Shown: one piece after another, positions 1-7,751 of the stretch
Layout: each line of letters opens with the position of its first letter
Position numbering within the stretch: position 1 is the first letter of the stretch
Assembly (NCBI GenBank): GCA_963803295.1
Contig: CAWDMC010000007.1
Coordinates: 1-48,333 of the forward strand
Direction: 5' to 3'
Origin: CAWDMC01 sp963803295
Lineage (GTDB): Bacteria; Acidobacteriota; Terriglobia; UBA7540
DNA: 48,333 nucleotides
The notes under the pieces: generated by a model
The model's database searches: none
Seen by the model: only the letters and a program-made list of their open reading frames with translations
Told to the model about the DNA's origin: nothing
Translations under genes and position numbers: made by a program

Positions 1-11
1 CTCGCGAGAAT

Positions 12-43
12 TGACCCACGTCTGCTAGTCAGAAGTGACCCAC
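12..43. repeat. Left-end paired transposase-binding-type repeats
   Basis: TGACCCAC occurs at 12-19 and again at 36-43, a period of 24 bp. The same pair with the same period occurs in inverted orientation at the right end. Family knowledge: IS21 transposases bind several short repeats near each end. Confidence 0.75.
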
Positions 44-85
44 TAACCTCCCCGCTGAGTTCCCGCTGACCCCACTCAGGGCACG

Positions 86-526
86 GTGATGATAATCACC
101 ATGCCTGATACTCGAAAAAGACCGTGCTGCATCTGCCGCCATTGGTTCCGCCCGGATCCGCGAGTCGGAGTACGGCAGCGGGCTTGTCGCCAAGCAGAGT
201 GCCAAGCCGCCCGTCGCCGCCAGACGCAAGCCTCCTGGCGGAAGCGGAATCCGGATTACTTTATCGCCCGCCGCATTCAGGAACGCGGTTCCCTTTCGCA
301 GCCGCCGGAACCCCTGCGCTTACCTGCCCCTTTAAGCCGACTTCCCTGGGACATCGCGCAAGACCAGTTCGGGGTCAAAGGTGCTGATTTCATGGGGGTT
401 ATGGGAGCACTCCTGCTCCAGGCCACGCAAGACCAGTTCCGGGCTTATCGCCTTGATTCCTCAGCAGTTGCCGTCACACTCCCCCCGCCGGCCAAGCAAG
501 ACCAGATACCGCTTCGTCCAGACTAA
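86..526 (+). CDS. Small zinc-finger-like protein of the IS21-type element
   Basis: A 146-residue basic protein. An in-frame ATG at 101 is an equally possible start, and neither has a strong ribosome binding site. The N-terminal 60 residues hold a cysteine cluster (CCICRHWF, then a C-x4-C pair) followed by an Arg-rich stretch, consistent with a small zinc-binding DNA-binding module. The C-terminal half is low in recognisable features. It ends 26 bp before the ParB-like gene and lies just inside the left terminal repeats, so it is probably an accessory gene of the element. Its role in transposition is unknown. Confidence 0.6.
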   Translation: MMIITMPDTRKRPCCICRHWFRPDPRVGVRQRACRQAECQAARRRQTQASWRKRNPDYFIARRIQERGSLSQPPEPLRLPAPLSRLPWDIAQDQFGVKGADFMGVMGALLLQATQDQFRAYRLDSSAVAVTLPPPAKQDQIPLRPD

Positions 527-552
527 CCCTGGCAGTCGGGAGCGAGCTGACG

Positions 553-1659
553 ATGCAACTGGAGTTTCATCAACTCAACCGGCGCTGGGAGCATCTGCGG
601 GTTCGCCATCCCGCTCGGCAACGGCGGTTGCTGGCCTCGCTGGCCGAGGCCGGTCAGCAGACACCGATTGTGGTGGTGGCGGCCGAAGGCCAAGCGGACC
701 GCTACCTGGTCATCGACGGCTACAAGCGCCTGGCGGCGCTCCAGCAACTGGGCCGGGACACGGTGGAAGCAGTGCTCTGGCCGATGAGCGAAGCCGAGGC
801 TCTCGTACTGGAGCGCTCGCTACGCCTCTCCGAACACGAGACGGCGCTGGAGCAAGGCTGGCTGCTGGCGGAGTTGGAGCAGCGTTACGGCTATGGACAG
901 GAGGAGTTGGCGCGCCGCTTTGATCGCAGCCTCAGTTGGGTGTCGCGGCGCCTGGCCCTGGTCGATCTTCTGCCGGAGGGCATCCAGCAGCAAGTGCGCG
1001 AGGGCCAGCTCTCCGCCCACGTCGCCATGAAATTTCTGGTGCCGGTCGCGCGCGTCAGCCTGGACGACTGCCAGCGCCTGGCCGCCGTGTTCGTTCAGCA
1101 TCACTGCAACAGCCGACAAGCCGGGCAACTGTATGCCGCCTGGCGCGACGGCTCGCCCCTGGTTCGCCAACGTCTGCTCGATCAACCCAAGTTGTTTTTC
1201 AAAACCCAGCCGCAAGCTGAACCACCAGCTTCCACCGCAGGGGCCACCGCACTGTTGCGCGATCTGGAAATGGCCGGCGCGATCGTGAGCCGCGCCCAGC
1301 GGCGACTGGTGGGCGTCGGCGCAGCGGAGTTGGATACTCAGCAACGCCAAGCGGTGCGCCGGCAGATCGAGCACCTCCGCCAGCAACTGAAGCGCTTGGC
1401 CGAGCGCATCCCCGAGGAGGAAGAACCCGATGTTGAGCCCATCCCAACGGACCACGATTCTGGAACTGAACCAACAAGGAGTGAGCAAGCGCGAGATCGC
1501 GCGGGTGCTGCGCATCTCCCGTCTGTCGGTCCGCAAAGTTCTACGTTCCAATTCTCCCCAAGTGCCGGAATTACATCGTCCCGAGAAAGCCGAACCCTAC
1601 CGGCAGCAGATCCTGGAACTGTTCGCCACCTGCAAGGGGAATCTGGTGCGAGTCCATGA
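553..1659 (+). CDS. ParB/RepB/Spo0J-like protein of the IS21-type element
   Basis: A 368-residue protein with a ParB-type N-terminal domain (VIDGYKRLAAL near residues 55-65, matching the family's DG-x-R-x-x-A region). A KorB/ParB-like helix-turn-helix follows at about residues 105-140 (ARRFDRSLSWVSRRLALVDL). ParB-family proteins bind DNA and, in chromosomal members, hydrolyse CTP. Here the gene sits inside a transposable element directly upstream of istA, so a role in target choice or regulation is an inference. The last 77 codons overlap the start of istA (1430) in another frame, an unusually long 230-nt overlap. The part beyond residue 300 is probably not conserved, and a frameshift near the end cannot be excluded. 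Confidence 0.8.
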   Translation: MQLEFHQLNRRWEHLRVRHPARQRRLLASLAEAGQQTPIVVVAAEGQADRYLVIDGYKRLAALQQLGRDTVEAVLWPMSEAEALVLERSLRLSEHETALEQGWLLAELEQRYGYGQEELARRFDRSLSWVSRRLALVDLLPEGIQQQVREGQLSAHVAMKFLVPVARVSLDDCQRLAAVFVQHHCNSRQAGQLYAAWRDGSPLVRQRLLDQPKLFFKTQPQAEPPASTAGATALLRDLEMAGAIVSRAQRRLVGVGAAELDTQQRQAVRRQIEHLRQQLKRLAERIPEEEEPDVEPIPTDHDSGTEPTRSEQARDRAGAAHLPSVGPQSSTFQFSPSAGITSSRESRTLPAADPGTVRHLQGESGASP

Positions 1660-2842
1660 AGAGCTCAGTGCCCGTGGCGCCCCGCTCTCTTATCAAGCCT
1701 TGACCGCCTTTTGTCGCCGGCAGGGCATCGGGCAAGCTCCCCCCGTGGCGGCCGGCCAGTACCACTTTGAACCGGGTGAGGAGATGCAGCACGATACTTC
1801 CCCCCACCAGGTCGAATTGGCGGGCAAGAAGCACAAGGTGCAGACCGCCTCGGCCGTGTTGTGCTATTCGCGGATGTTGTTCTTCCAGTGCTATCCGACC
1901 TTTCAGCGTTTTGACTGCAAGGTGTTTCTCACCGCCGCCCTGCGTTACTTCACGGGCGCTGCGGCCCGCGTGATGATCGACAACACCCATGTGGTGGTGC
2001 TGCGCGGCAGCGGACGCCAGATGATCCCCGTGCCCGAGATGGCCGCCTTCGCCGAGCGCTTCGGCTTTCACTTCGCGGCGCACGAGATTGGTGATGCTAA
2101 CCGTTCGGCGCGCGTCGAAAGGCCGTTCAGCTTTATTGAGGGAAACTTCCTGGCCGGGCGCACCTTCGCCAGTTGGGAAGACTTGAATCAGCAGGCTCGT
2201 CAGTGGTGCGACAAGGTCAACTCCACCTATAAGAAACATCTTCGGGCCGTTCCCCGCGAGTTGTTCGCGGTAGAACGTCTGCACCTGAAGCCGCTGCCCG
2301 CCTGGATTCCCCCGGTCTACCGGTTGCACCAACGCCTGGTGGACATCGAGGGCTATGTTGCCTTGCACACCAATCGCTACTCGGTTCCCCTCGATTGGAT
2401 CGGCCGCCGCGTGGAAGTCCGCGAAACCGCGGACCAGATCGAAATTCAACTCGATGCCCGCCGCCTGGTGACTCACCGGCGGAGCGCTGAAGCCGAGCAT
2501 CAGCGCGTGCTGTTAGCCGAACACCGCCCGCCGCGCGGCCAGCGCATCGCACGTCCCGATCCCCATCCCGAGGAGCAGGCGATTCTGGCGGCCGTGCCCG
2601 AGTTGGCGGACTACCTCACGGCGCTCAAGCAGCATAGCCGCAGGCTGGTGATTCTTGCCTTGCGCCAACTGCTGCGCCTGGTGCGCGAGTATCCCCGCCA
2701 ACCGCTGCTGTCAGCGGTGCAGGAAGCCGCCCGTTACGGTCTCTATGATCTGGACCGCTTGGAGCGCATGATCCTGCGCCGCGTGGCGCGCGAATACTTT
2801 TTACTGAAGGACCCCACGGGAGGCGAAAATGAAGATCAGTGA
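1430..2842 (+). CDS. istA: IS21-family transposase (IstA-type)
   Basis: A 470-residue transposase. An N-terminal helix-turn-helix (residues about 8-38, GVSKREIARVLRISRLSVRK) is followed by an RNase H-fold integrase core. The likely catalytic triad is D122 (QHDTS), D184 (VMIDN) and E230 (ARVERPF), with the second and third acids about 46 residues apart. A C-terminal beta-rich region (YSVPLDWIGRRVEVR) matches the Mu-type C-terminal domain found in IstA. The start is supported by a purine-rich site (GAGGAGGAAG) just upstream of the ATG. The 3' end overlaps istB by 14 nt, as is usual in this family. The frame is intact, so the element may be active. Confidence 0.95.
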   Translation: MLSPSQRTTILELNQQGVSKREIARVLRISRLSVRKVLRSNSPQVPELHRPEKAEPYRQQILELFATCKGNLVRVHEELSARGAPLSYQALTAFCRRQGIGQAPPVAAGQYHFEPGEEMQHDTSPHQVELAGKKHKVQTASAVLCYSRMLFFQCYPTFQRFDCKVFLTAALRYFTGAAARVMIDNTHVVVLRGSGRQMIPVPEMAAFAERFGFHFAAHEIGDANRSARVERPFSFIEGNFLAGRTFASWEDLNQQARQWCDKVNSTYKKHLRAVPRELFAVERLHLKPLPAWIPPVYRLHQRLVDIEGYVALHTNRYSVPLDWIGRRVEVRETADQIEIQLDARRLVTHRRSAEAEHQRVLLAEHRPPRGQRIARPDPHPEEQAILAAVPELADYLTALKQHSRRLVILALRQLLRLVREYPRQPLLSAVQEAARYGLYDLDRLERMILRRVAREYFLLKDPTGGENEDQ

Positions 2843-3560
2843 GGAACTCGAACAACTGCTGAAAAATCTCCACCTGAAACGCATCCTGGAGATTTACGAC
2901 GAGCAGGCGCAAGTGGCCCAGAAGGAGGACGTCTCCTACGCCGAGTTCCTCACCCGCCTGCTGCGCGCCCAGTGGCACGCCCGCCAGGAGAGCGCCCTGG
3001 AGTGGCGCATCCGGCGTGCTAACCTGCCCGAGCGCTGGTCCCTGGAAACGTTCCCCTTCGCCCGCCAACCGGGCGTCAACCGCAAACAGATTCGCACCTT
3101 GGCCGAACTGGAGTTCATCGCCAAGGCGGAAAATATCGTCTTCATCGGTGAAACTGCCAGGGGCAAAACGGGCTTGGCCTGTGGTCTGCTGCTCAAGGCG
3201 CTGGAGAACGGCTACCGCGGCCAGTTCGTCCGTGCCCAGGATCTCTTTGACGAAATGTATGCCTCGCTGGCCGATCGTTCCACCCGCCAGTTGCTCAAAC
3301 GCCTGGCCCGCCTGGACGTCCTGGTGGTCGACGAGCTGGGGTATTTAAATCTGAAACCCGAGCAGTCGAATATCTTTTTCAAGCTCATGGAAGAGCGCTA
3401 CCGCCAGCATTCCACCATTATCACCACGAACTTGATCTACGACGAATGGCCGAACTTCCTGGGTAGTCGGCCCATGGTGGAAGCCCTGCTGAGCCGTCTG
3501 CGGCACTATTGCCATACCCTGCACATCAAGGGCTCGTCGCTGCGCGAGCCTCAAGGGTGA
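2829..3560 (+). CDS. istB: IS21-family helper ATPase (IstB-type)
   Basis: A 243-residue DnaA/DnaC-like AAA+ ATPase that helps IstA select and activate target DNA. The Walker A motif is seen as GETARGKT at about residues 112-119, a slightly unusual version of the common GPPGTGKT but with the essential G-K-T. Walker B is LVVDELGY, and sensor I is likely the TTN in IITTNLIYDEW. The length is normal for the family. The start codon lies inside the end of istA, which implies translational coupling. Confidence 0.95.
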   Translation: MKISEELEQLLKNLHLKRILEIYDEQAQVAQKEDVSYAEFLTRLLRAQWHARQESALEWRIRRANLPERWSLETFPFARQPGVNRKQIRTLAELEFIAKAENIVFIGETARGKTGLACGLLLKALENGYRGQFVRAQDLFDEMYASLADRSTRQLLKRLARLDVLVVDELGYLNLKPEQSNIFFKLMEERYRQHSTIITTNLIYDEWPNFLGSRPMVEALLSRLRHYCHTLHIKGSSLREPQG

Positions 3561-3569
3561 GGAGGAAGG

Positions 3570-3926
3570 GTGGAAGACCATCGCGTCGGCCAGCAAGAGT
3601 ATATTCAAAAGGTCCTCACCGCTTACCGTCAGACACCGGGGACGACGGGCACCATCCGTCGCCCCGACCGCCTCCTGGCCGCCCAACTGTATGCGCGCGG
3701 CGTGCCCTTGCCCAGCGTGGAAAATGCCTTGGTGTTGGCCGCCTCCCGCCGGCTCTTCCGCCCCACCCAGGCTTCACCGCTGGGCACCATTCGCTCGCTG
3801 GCTTACTTCGTCCCCGTCGTCGACGAGGTGCTCAAGCTCACGGTCAGCCAGGACTACTTCCGATACCTCCGCAGCAAAATCACAGGCCTCCCTTCCCACG
3901 CGTCCCACCCGCGCCCGAGCCGTTGA
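3570..3926 (+). CDS. Small accessory protein downstream of istB
   Basis: A 118-residue protein starting with GTG, preceded by a strong ribosome binding site (GGAGGAA at 3561-3567) and lying only 9 nt after the istB stop, so it is translated as part of the same operon. The sequence is basic and probably helical in the middle (SVENALVLAASRRLF; GTIRSLAYFVPVVDEVL). No family is recognised. Its position between istB and the right terminal repeats marks it as cargo or accessory gene of the element rather than a host gene. Confidence 0.65.
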   Translation: MEDHRVGQQEYIQKVLTAYRQTPGTTGTIRRPDRLLAAQLYARGVPLPSVENALVLAASRRLFRPTQASPLGTIRSLAYFVPVVDEVLKLTVSQDYFRYLRSKITGLPSHASHPRPSR

Positions 3927-3956
3927 CGCCACAGACTCCACCGCTCCTGCCCGTCC

Positions 3957-4025
3957 ACGCCTTCGGCGTAGGACGATAATGCCGCTCCTTCGCCTCCAGA
4001 ACTGCCCGTGGCACGCCTTCGGCGT
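3957..4025 (+). terminator. Twin short hairpins near the right end of the IS21-type element
   Basis: The perfect hairpin ACGCC-TTC-GGCGT occurs twice, at 3957-3969 and 4013-4025, between the last gene of the element and the right-end repeats. Neither is followed by a T-tract, so they are weak as intrinsic terminators. They may limit read-through or act in transposition. Confidence 0.35.
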
Positions 4026-4083
4026 GGATGATGATGGGTTCTCTCTCTCACTCCAAGTCTTGTTCCAAATGCTGCTCTCGATG

Positions 4084-4115
4084 GTGGGTCACTTTAACCA
4101 AGCAATAATGGGTCA
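4084..4115. repeat. Right-end paired transposase-binding-type repeats
   Basis: GTGGGTCA at 4084-4091 and ATGGGTCA at 4108-4115 are the inverted counterparts of the left-end TGACCCAC pair, with the same 24-bp period. They define the right side of the IS21-type element. Confidence 0.75.
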
Positions 4116-4165
4116 CTCTTGGCGAGCGCCGAAGGCCCGTCCTGTCTCGAACCCATTTCATAAAG

Positions 4166-4477
4166 TCACTTAATGGCCTTGCGAAATGCTTTGAATGCAG
4201 CATCAACTTTCTCGGGCTGATTGGTTGCCAAATGTTTCAAGTCGTTCGGGATGGTTCCGGCAGCCAAACACAATATATCCCTAGAGAGATTCAGCAACCG
4301 CGCTATTTGCTCAATCAAGAACTCTGACGGCGGGTTTCTCCTGTCGCGCTCGACGTCGTTTAAGTACTGTGCCGAGATGGCCTGTCCATCTTCTTTCTTT
4401 ACTTTGGAAGCGAGTTCCCTCTGGCTCATGCCGATAGCCCTTCGGGCTTCAGATATCATCATGCCAAACGTTTTCAT
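4166..4477 (-). CDS. XRE-family HTH transcriptional regulator
   Basis: A 103-residue protein when started at the ATG beginning MKTFGMMISEARRAIGMSQR; an upstream in-frame ATG would add 12 residues. It shows a classical XRE helix-turn-helix at about residues 8-65: ARRAIGMSQRELASKV, then a recognition-helix region around ISAQYLNDVERDRRNPPSEF. The C-terminal tail is basic. The gene is divergent from the small gene at 4765, with 287 bp between the starts. This makes it a candidate regulator of that gene and possibly of the operon that starts at 16116, which has the same leader motif. Confidence 0.8.
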   Translation of the reverse strand: MKTFGMMISEARRAIGMSQRELASKVKKEDGQAISAQYLNDVERDRRNPPSEFLIEQIARLLNLSRDILCLAAGTIPNDLKHLATNQPEKVDAAFKAFRKAIK

Positions 4478-4744
4478 AGGTCTAACAATATAATCCGCTG
4501 ATTCGGGAATCAAGGGGAATTCTATGCTGTTGCTTTTGGATCGTCAGACATAACGGCGTATGTTGTGCAGATATTTCCTCACTTGGTCGTAGAGCCCCCT
4601 TTGTTGTATGTTGATCCGAGGTTTGGAATTGGCAGGTCGTAAGTGCAGATCGCCAGCGCTCGGCCTAAGGGCACGTTCCCAACCGATGGGTGCCCCCGAG
4701 TGTTTGCGATGGCTTTGCACCGAAGTGCCCGGCGTGTTAGCATA

Positions 4745-4763
4745 GGCGAATAAAAGGCGAATA
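4745..4763 (+). promoter_or_regulatory. Direct-repeat leader motif before the 4765 gene
   Basis: GGCGAATA occurs twice (4745-4752 and 4756-4763), separated by AAA, so the period is 11 bp, about one helical turn. It ends one base before the ATG at 4765. The 16-mer GCGAATAAAAGGCGAA (4746-4761) recurs at 16136-16121 immediately upstream of the SIS-HAD start codon. The motif includes a weak Shine-Dalgarno (AAGG), so it could be an operator, a translational control site, or both. Confidence 0.5.
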
Positions 4764-4764
4764 C

Positions 4765-5082
4765 ATGAAACAGTGCGTGGTATCGTTTATCGACTTTGGG
4801 GGCATCCGGCACTCAGTCGAGGTGCAAGCGGATTCTATGTACGAGGCGGCGGCAGCCGCTCTCGAAAGCTTTCACGCGCACGCCTGCTCGCCTGGAAGGG
4901 GCAGTGAGTTGGAAGTGCAAGTGCGTAGCGCCGTCACTCACACGCTTAGCGTCAAAACATTGGAAGACTGGGCGAATCTAGGCGGTGCATCACCGAGGGA
5001 CTCAATTCTGAAACGAAGGATTAAAGCCGCCTTGCCGACGCTGGCTCTGCCGGCAAGACGCGGGTCTGAACGGCGCGGATGA
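4765..5082 (+). CDS. Conserved-type small protein of unknown function
   Basis: A 105-residue protein with no recognised family. The first 75 residues look like a compact alpha/beta fold: a beta strand (CVVSFIDFGGIRHSVEVQA), a helix (MYEAAAAALESFHAH) and a further strand region (LEVQVRSAVTHTLSVKTLEDW). The C-terminus is basic. Start: ATG at 4765, preceded by the direct-repeat leader. The stop codon lies 4 nt from the stop codon of the convergent CHAT gene. Because the leader resembles that of the 16116 operon, it may belong functionally to the same block. Confidence 0.65.
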   Translation: MKQCVVSFIDFGGIRHSVEVQADSMYEAAAAALESFHAHACSPGRGSELEVQVRSAVTHTLSVKTLEDWANLGGASPRDSILKRRIKAALPTLALPARRGSERRG

Positions 5083-5086
5083 GCGT

Positions 5087-7735
5087 TCAATGCTGAACAG
5101 ACATGATCGGTCGGGACGCTTCACCCGCCAGGGTAAATCCAGCCCAGAACACAGGGGCAGCTTGACCGCGGAACTGTTCGATCAGCCCAACCTTTGCCTG
5201 TTGTAGGGCTCTCCCTTCATCTTGGCCTTCGGCCAAATGATGATAGAAGTGCCGCATCAGCGTGGTCGTATATACGTCACTCGTTGTCCACAGGCTGGCG
5301 AGCACGGATCGGGCACCCGCATAAAAAAACGCACGTTCCAAACTTGCAATGCCTTCCTCGCCCTGCAGGCGACCGGTGCCGGTGTCACAGGCAGACAGAG
5401 TTACCAAATCTGCATTGAGGTGCAGGCTCCGAATTTCGCGAGCCTGCAAGAGTCCGTCGTCTCGCTTTGTGGAATCCTCGCCCAACACCAGGGCTGCGCG
5501 ATCGGGGAACTGCGCGCTGGCGATGCCATGGGCTGCGATGTGAATGATCTTGAACTGTCCGAGCGGCGCTTTCTTAAATGCGGTCTCCGTAGCATCGGGT
5601 CCCAAAAGCTCGACCGCTTTTCCGCCGAGGGTTTCTCCTGCTTCAATTACTTCATCGCGAGTGTGTGGGAGATTTCGAAGCGGATGGCCGGCAAGGTCAT
5701 ACAAGCCGTCGCCGTCAAGACCGCCCGTTTGTTCACCCTTCAATTGGCGCACACTCAATACCCCTCGCTGGTATTGAACATCGCCCACTGCGAGCAACGT
5801 AAGCGGTGACCGTTTCTGTGGGCGAGCCGTTCTGATGAGGTACAAGACCATGGCTGAGGGCGCATTGGTCACCACATGCGAAACCACCATGTAGCGGCCT
5901 TCTTTGTCAACCAATGAATCCCACGGCAGCAGGTGTAGCTCTCCGTCTGGAATAATAATGAGCCTCTGTTTGAGTGTTCGCGTTGGTATAGGTGCAACGA
6001 GTAAGTCATAAAGTTGTCGTGCGTTGCCGGCTGCAGGACTTTTGGATTCGATTTGATCGACAAACTGCCGCGTAAGCCTTTCGATTTGGTTGCGCCCCGC
6101 GGATAGTGCCAACACGCCGGCATCGGTTCGCGTCATATAAAGGCAAAAGGATTCTGATGAACCGAGGACGTACTCCAACACGGTCTCGTCTGCACGAAGA
6201 GATTTTTGAACTGCATCTAAGCTCGCCGGGCGCGCCCTCAGGGCAGATTCTTGGAATCGGGTGATCGGGTTACCGGTCGGTGCCAGATAAAACTCGGTAG
6301 TTACAAGGTCGTCAAGCAGTTTGGAGCGCTCATTGCTGCTGGTTGCGTGGATTAGTCCCGCCTGTAGCCGGTTTACTTTCTCCTGAGCGGCCAATATCGT
6401 GGGATCGTTTGCCGGACTACGATCGCCGCCGCTGCGAAGGCTGTCTGCGATGGAGCGACCGCGTGCCAATTCGACGATCCCAAACGCTTTCCTGGCATCC
6501 TTTTGTTTTGCCGCCACCGCGAAGTGGCCCACATAGCTTTCGCTCATAGTAGCGATCAGAGAACTCTCCACCTGGCGGCTGGGAGTATTGATCAGCATAC
6601 CTTCCGTAATGTCTTCAGCCTGTGCGTAAAAATTGTCGGCATCGATGAGATTACCGCGCTTGACCTCAAGATCGGCTAGCAAGGAAAGGTGCAGCGGAAG
6701 ATGGTATTTGTCTTCGACTTCCCGCATCGGTTCGACAGTGGCGCGGGCGTAGTGCTCTGCATCCGTATAGTCGGCAACATCGCGATAAACCTTGGCGAGT
6801 TCGAACGCGCTCCAGGCAAACGCATGGACGAACCCGTTTGCCTGACACAAGTCGGTGGCTAATTTGAGGTCTTGGATGGCTTCCGCGCGATTTTCACTCG
6901 CGGCATCTTTCCCGAGGACGATCAACAGCTCCGCTTCCGAGAGACGCGCCCCGCGAGCGCGTGCCAAGCCAAGGGCCTCATTAAGCACTTGCTTTGCTTC
7001 GGCCTCGTGGCGGAGGGCAACAAGCGCGCGGCCCTTCCCCTCGTACGCCCAAAAAGGAAAGCCAATGTCTGGGGTTACGGCCGCGATCAGGAGAGCCTTA
7101 TTGCATAACCGCAGACCTGCCTCCGGCTGGCCTACTTCAACTAATCCGTTTCCTACGATGGAACCGTAGTAAATTGCGCCGGCCGGGTCCCCAGCAACGA
7201 GAAGCGCGACAATTGCGCTTTTGATCATCCCCGTCGCCTTTGCGACATCACCATCAAGGAACGCGATGATTGCCAGTTCCGCCGTCGCTCGTTCTTCCCA
7301 GCGGCGGTCGTGTAAACCGCGCGCCAGAGCCAGAATCTTTTCCCAGACTTCGCGGGCCGAGGCTTCGTTGCTTGCTTGGTCCATAGCGGCCCTCGCAACG
7401 AGACAGCGCAGCATCAATTGGGCGTCGCCCTGCACTACGGGACTCTGTAAGGCGTGGTCGAGTTCTCGCGTGAGCGCCGGCGACACCCCTCCCTCAACCT
7501 GTGAGCGGACCCAACCCAGCCGGGCGGATATTTGCCCTTTCTCGTCGCCGCCTCGCGTGAAGTCATCGCCGGCCTGTTGGTAGAGGGGCGCGGCCTTCGG
7601 CCAGTTATAGAGCATCGCCATGCGGTCGGCCCGCGCAAGAATCTTCTGGGGATCATCGGTTCTCGTCCCTGCAGAAACGTGCACGGCGGCGAGCAAGAGG
7701 AAAAAGATCGGGATTGGCGAGCGAGAGAAACGCAT
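5087..7735 (-). CDS. Secreted TPR-CHAT protein (caspase-like peptidase domain)
   Basis: An 882-residue protein from the ATG at 7735. This start is preferred over one 60 nt upstream because it gives a clear signal peptide (MRFSRSPIPIFFLLLAAVHV, cleavage near SAG) and avoids overlap with the preceding gene. Residues about 40-430 are helical tetratricopeptide-type repeats (e.g. KAAPLYQQAGDDFTRGGDEK). The C-terminal 290 residues are a CHAT domain with the His-Cys dyad visible as H736 (HIAAHGIA) and C783 (LSACDTGTG), and the conserved ASLW near residue 815. CHAT domains are caspase-related cysteine peptidases, and TPR-CHAT proteins act as effectors or processing enzymes in several bacterial systems. 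The gene follows the phosphorylase by 16 nt, so the two are probably cotranscribed. Confidence 0.92.
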   Translation of the reverse strand: MRFSRSPIPIFFLLLAAVHVSAGTRTDDPQKILARADRMAMLYNWPKAAPLYQQAGDDFTRGGDEKGQISARLGWVRSQVEGGVSPALTRELDHALQSPVVQGDAQLMLRCLVARAAMDQASNEASAREVWEKILALARGLHDRRWEERATAELAIIAFLDGDVAKATGMIKSAIVALLVAGDPAGAIYYGSIVGNGLVEVGQPEAGLRLCNKALLIAAVTPDIGFPFWAYEGKGRALVALRHEAEAKQVLNEALGLARARGARLSEAELLIVLGKDAASENRAEAIQDLKLATDLCQANGFVHAFAWSAFELAKVYRDVADYTDAEHYARATVEPMREVEDKYHLPLHLSLLADLEVKRGNLIDADNFYAQAEDITEGMLINTPSRQVESSLIATMSESYVGHFAVAAKQKDARKAFGIVELARGRSIADSLRSGGDRSPANDPTILAAQEKVNRLQAGLIHATSSNERSKLLDDLVTTEFYLAPTGNPITRFQESALRARPASLDAVQKSLRADETVLEYVLGSSESFCLYMTRTDAGVLALSAGRNQIERLTRQFVDQIESKSPAAGNARQLYDLLVAPIPTRTLKQRLIIIPDGELHLLPWDSLVDKEGRYMVVSHVVTNAPSAMVLYLIRTARPQKRSPLTLLAVGDVQYQRGVLSVRQLKGEQTGGLDGDGLYDLAGHPLRNLPHTRDEVIEAGETLGGKAVELLGPDATETAFKKAPLGQFKIIHIAAHGIASAQFPDRAALVLGEDSTKRDDGLLQAREIRSLHLNADLVTLSACDTGTGRLQGEEGIASLERAFFYAGARSVLASLWTTSDVYTTTLMRHFYHHLAEGQDEGRALQQAKVGLIEQFRGQAAPVFWAGFTLAGEASRPIMSVQH

Positions 7736-7751
7736 GACTGGGCCCGCGGTT

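Larger units (their letters stand above)
1..4126 (+). mobile_element. IS21-type insertion element with five genes
   Basis: The block carries an IstA-type DDE transposase and an IstB-type ATPase in the usual overlapping order. They are preceded by a zinc-finger-like gene and a ParB-like gene and followed by a small accessory gene. Both ends carry two TGACCCAC-type repeats in inverted orientation, spaced 24 bp apart on each side (12-19 and 36-43; 4084-4091 and 4108-4115). Multiple terminal repeats of this sort are typical of IS21-family ends. The outermost bases are also partly inverted (CTCGC at 1-5 and its complement at 4122-4126), so the left tip may lie at or just outside the window edge. 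No convincing target duplication is visible. At about 4.1 kb the element is longer than a minimal IS21 (about 2-2.5 kb) because of the extra genes. Confidence 0.85.

Noticed and set aside
12..43. Short repeats as a CRISPR array
   Set aside because: Octamer repeats with 16-bp gaps and only two copies; they mirror the other end of a transposable element and there are no cas genes.
1571..2500. 309-codon minus-strand open frame
   Set aside because: Shadow of istA; no protein-family features.
4..4126. GCGAG at 4-8 and 4122-4126 as a 5-bp target duplication of the IS21-type element
   Set aside because: The distances to the TGACCC repeats would differ by 3 bp between the ends, and 5 bp is easily matched by chance. 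The same bases also fit an extended inverted repeat, so the duplication is not supported.
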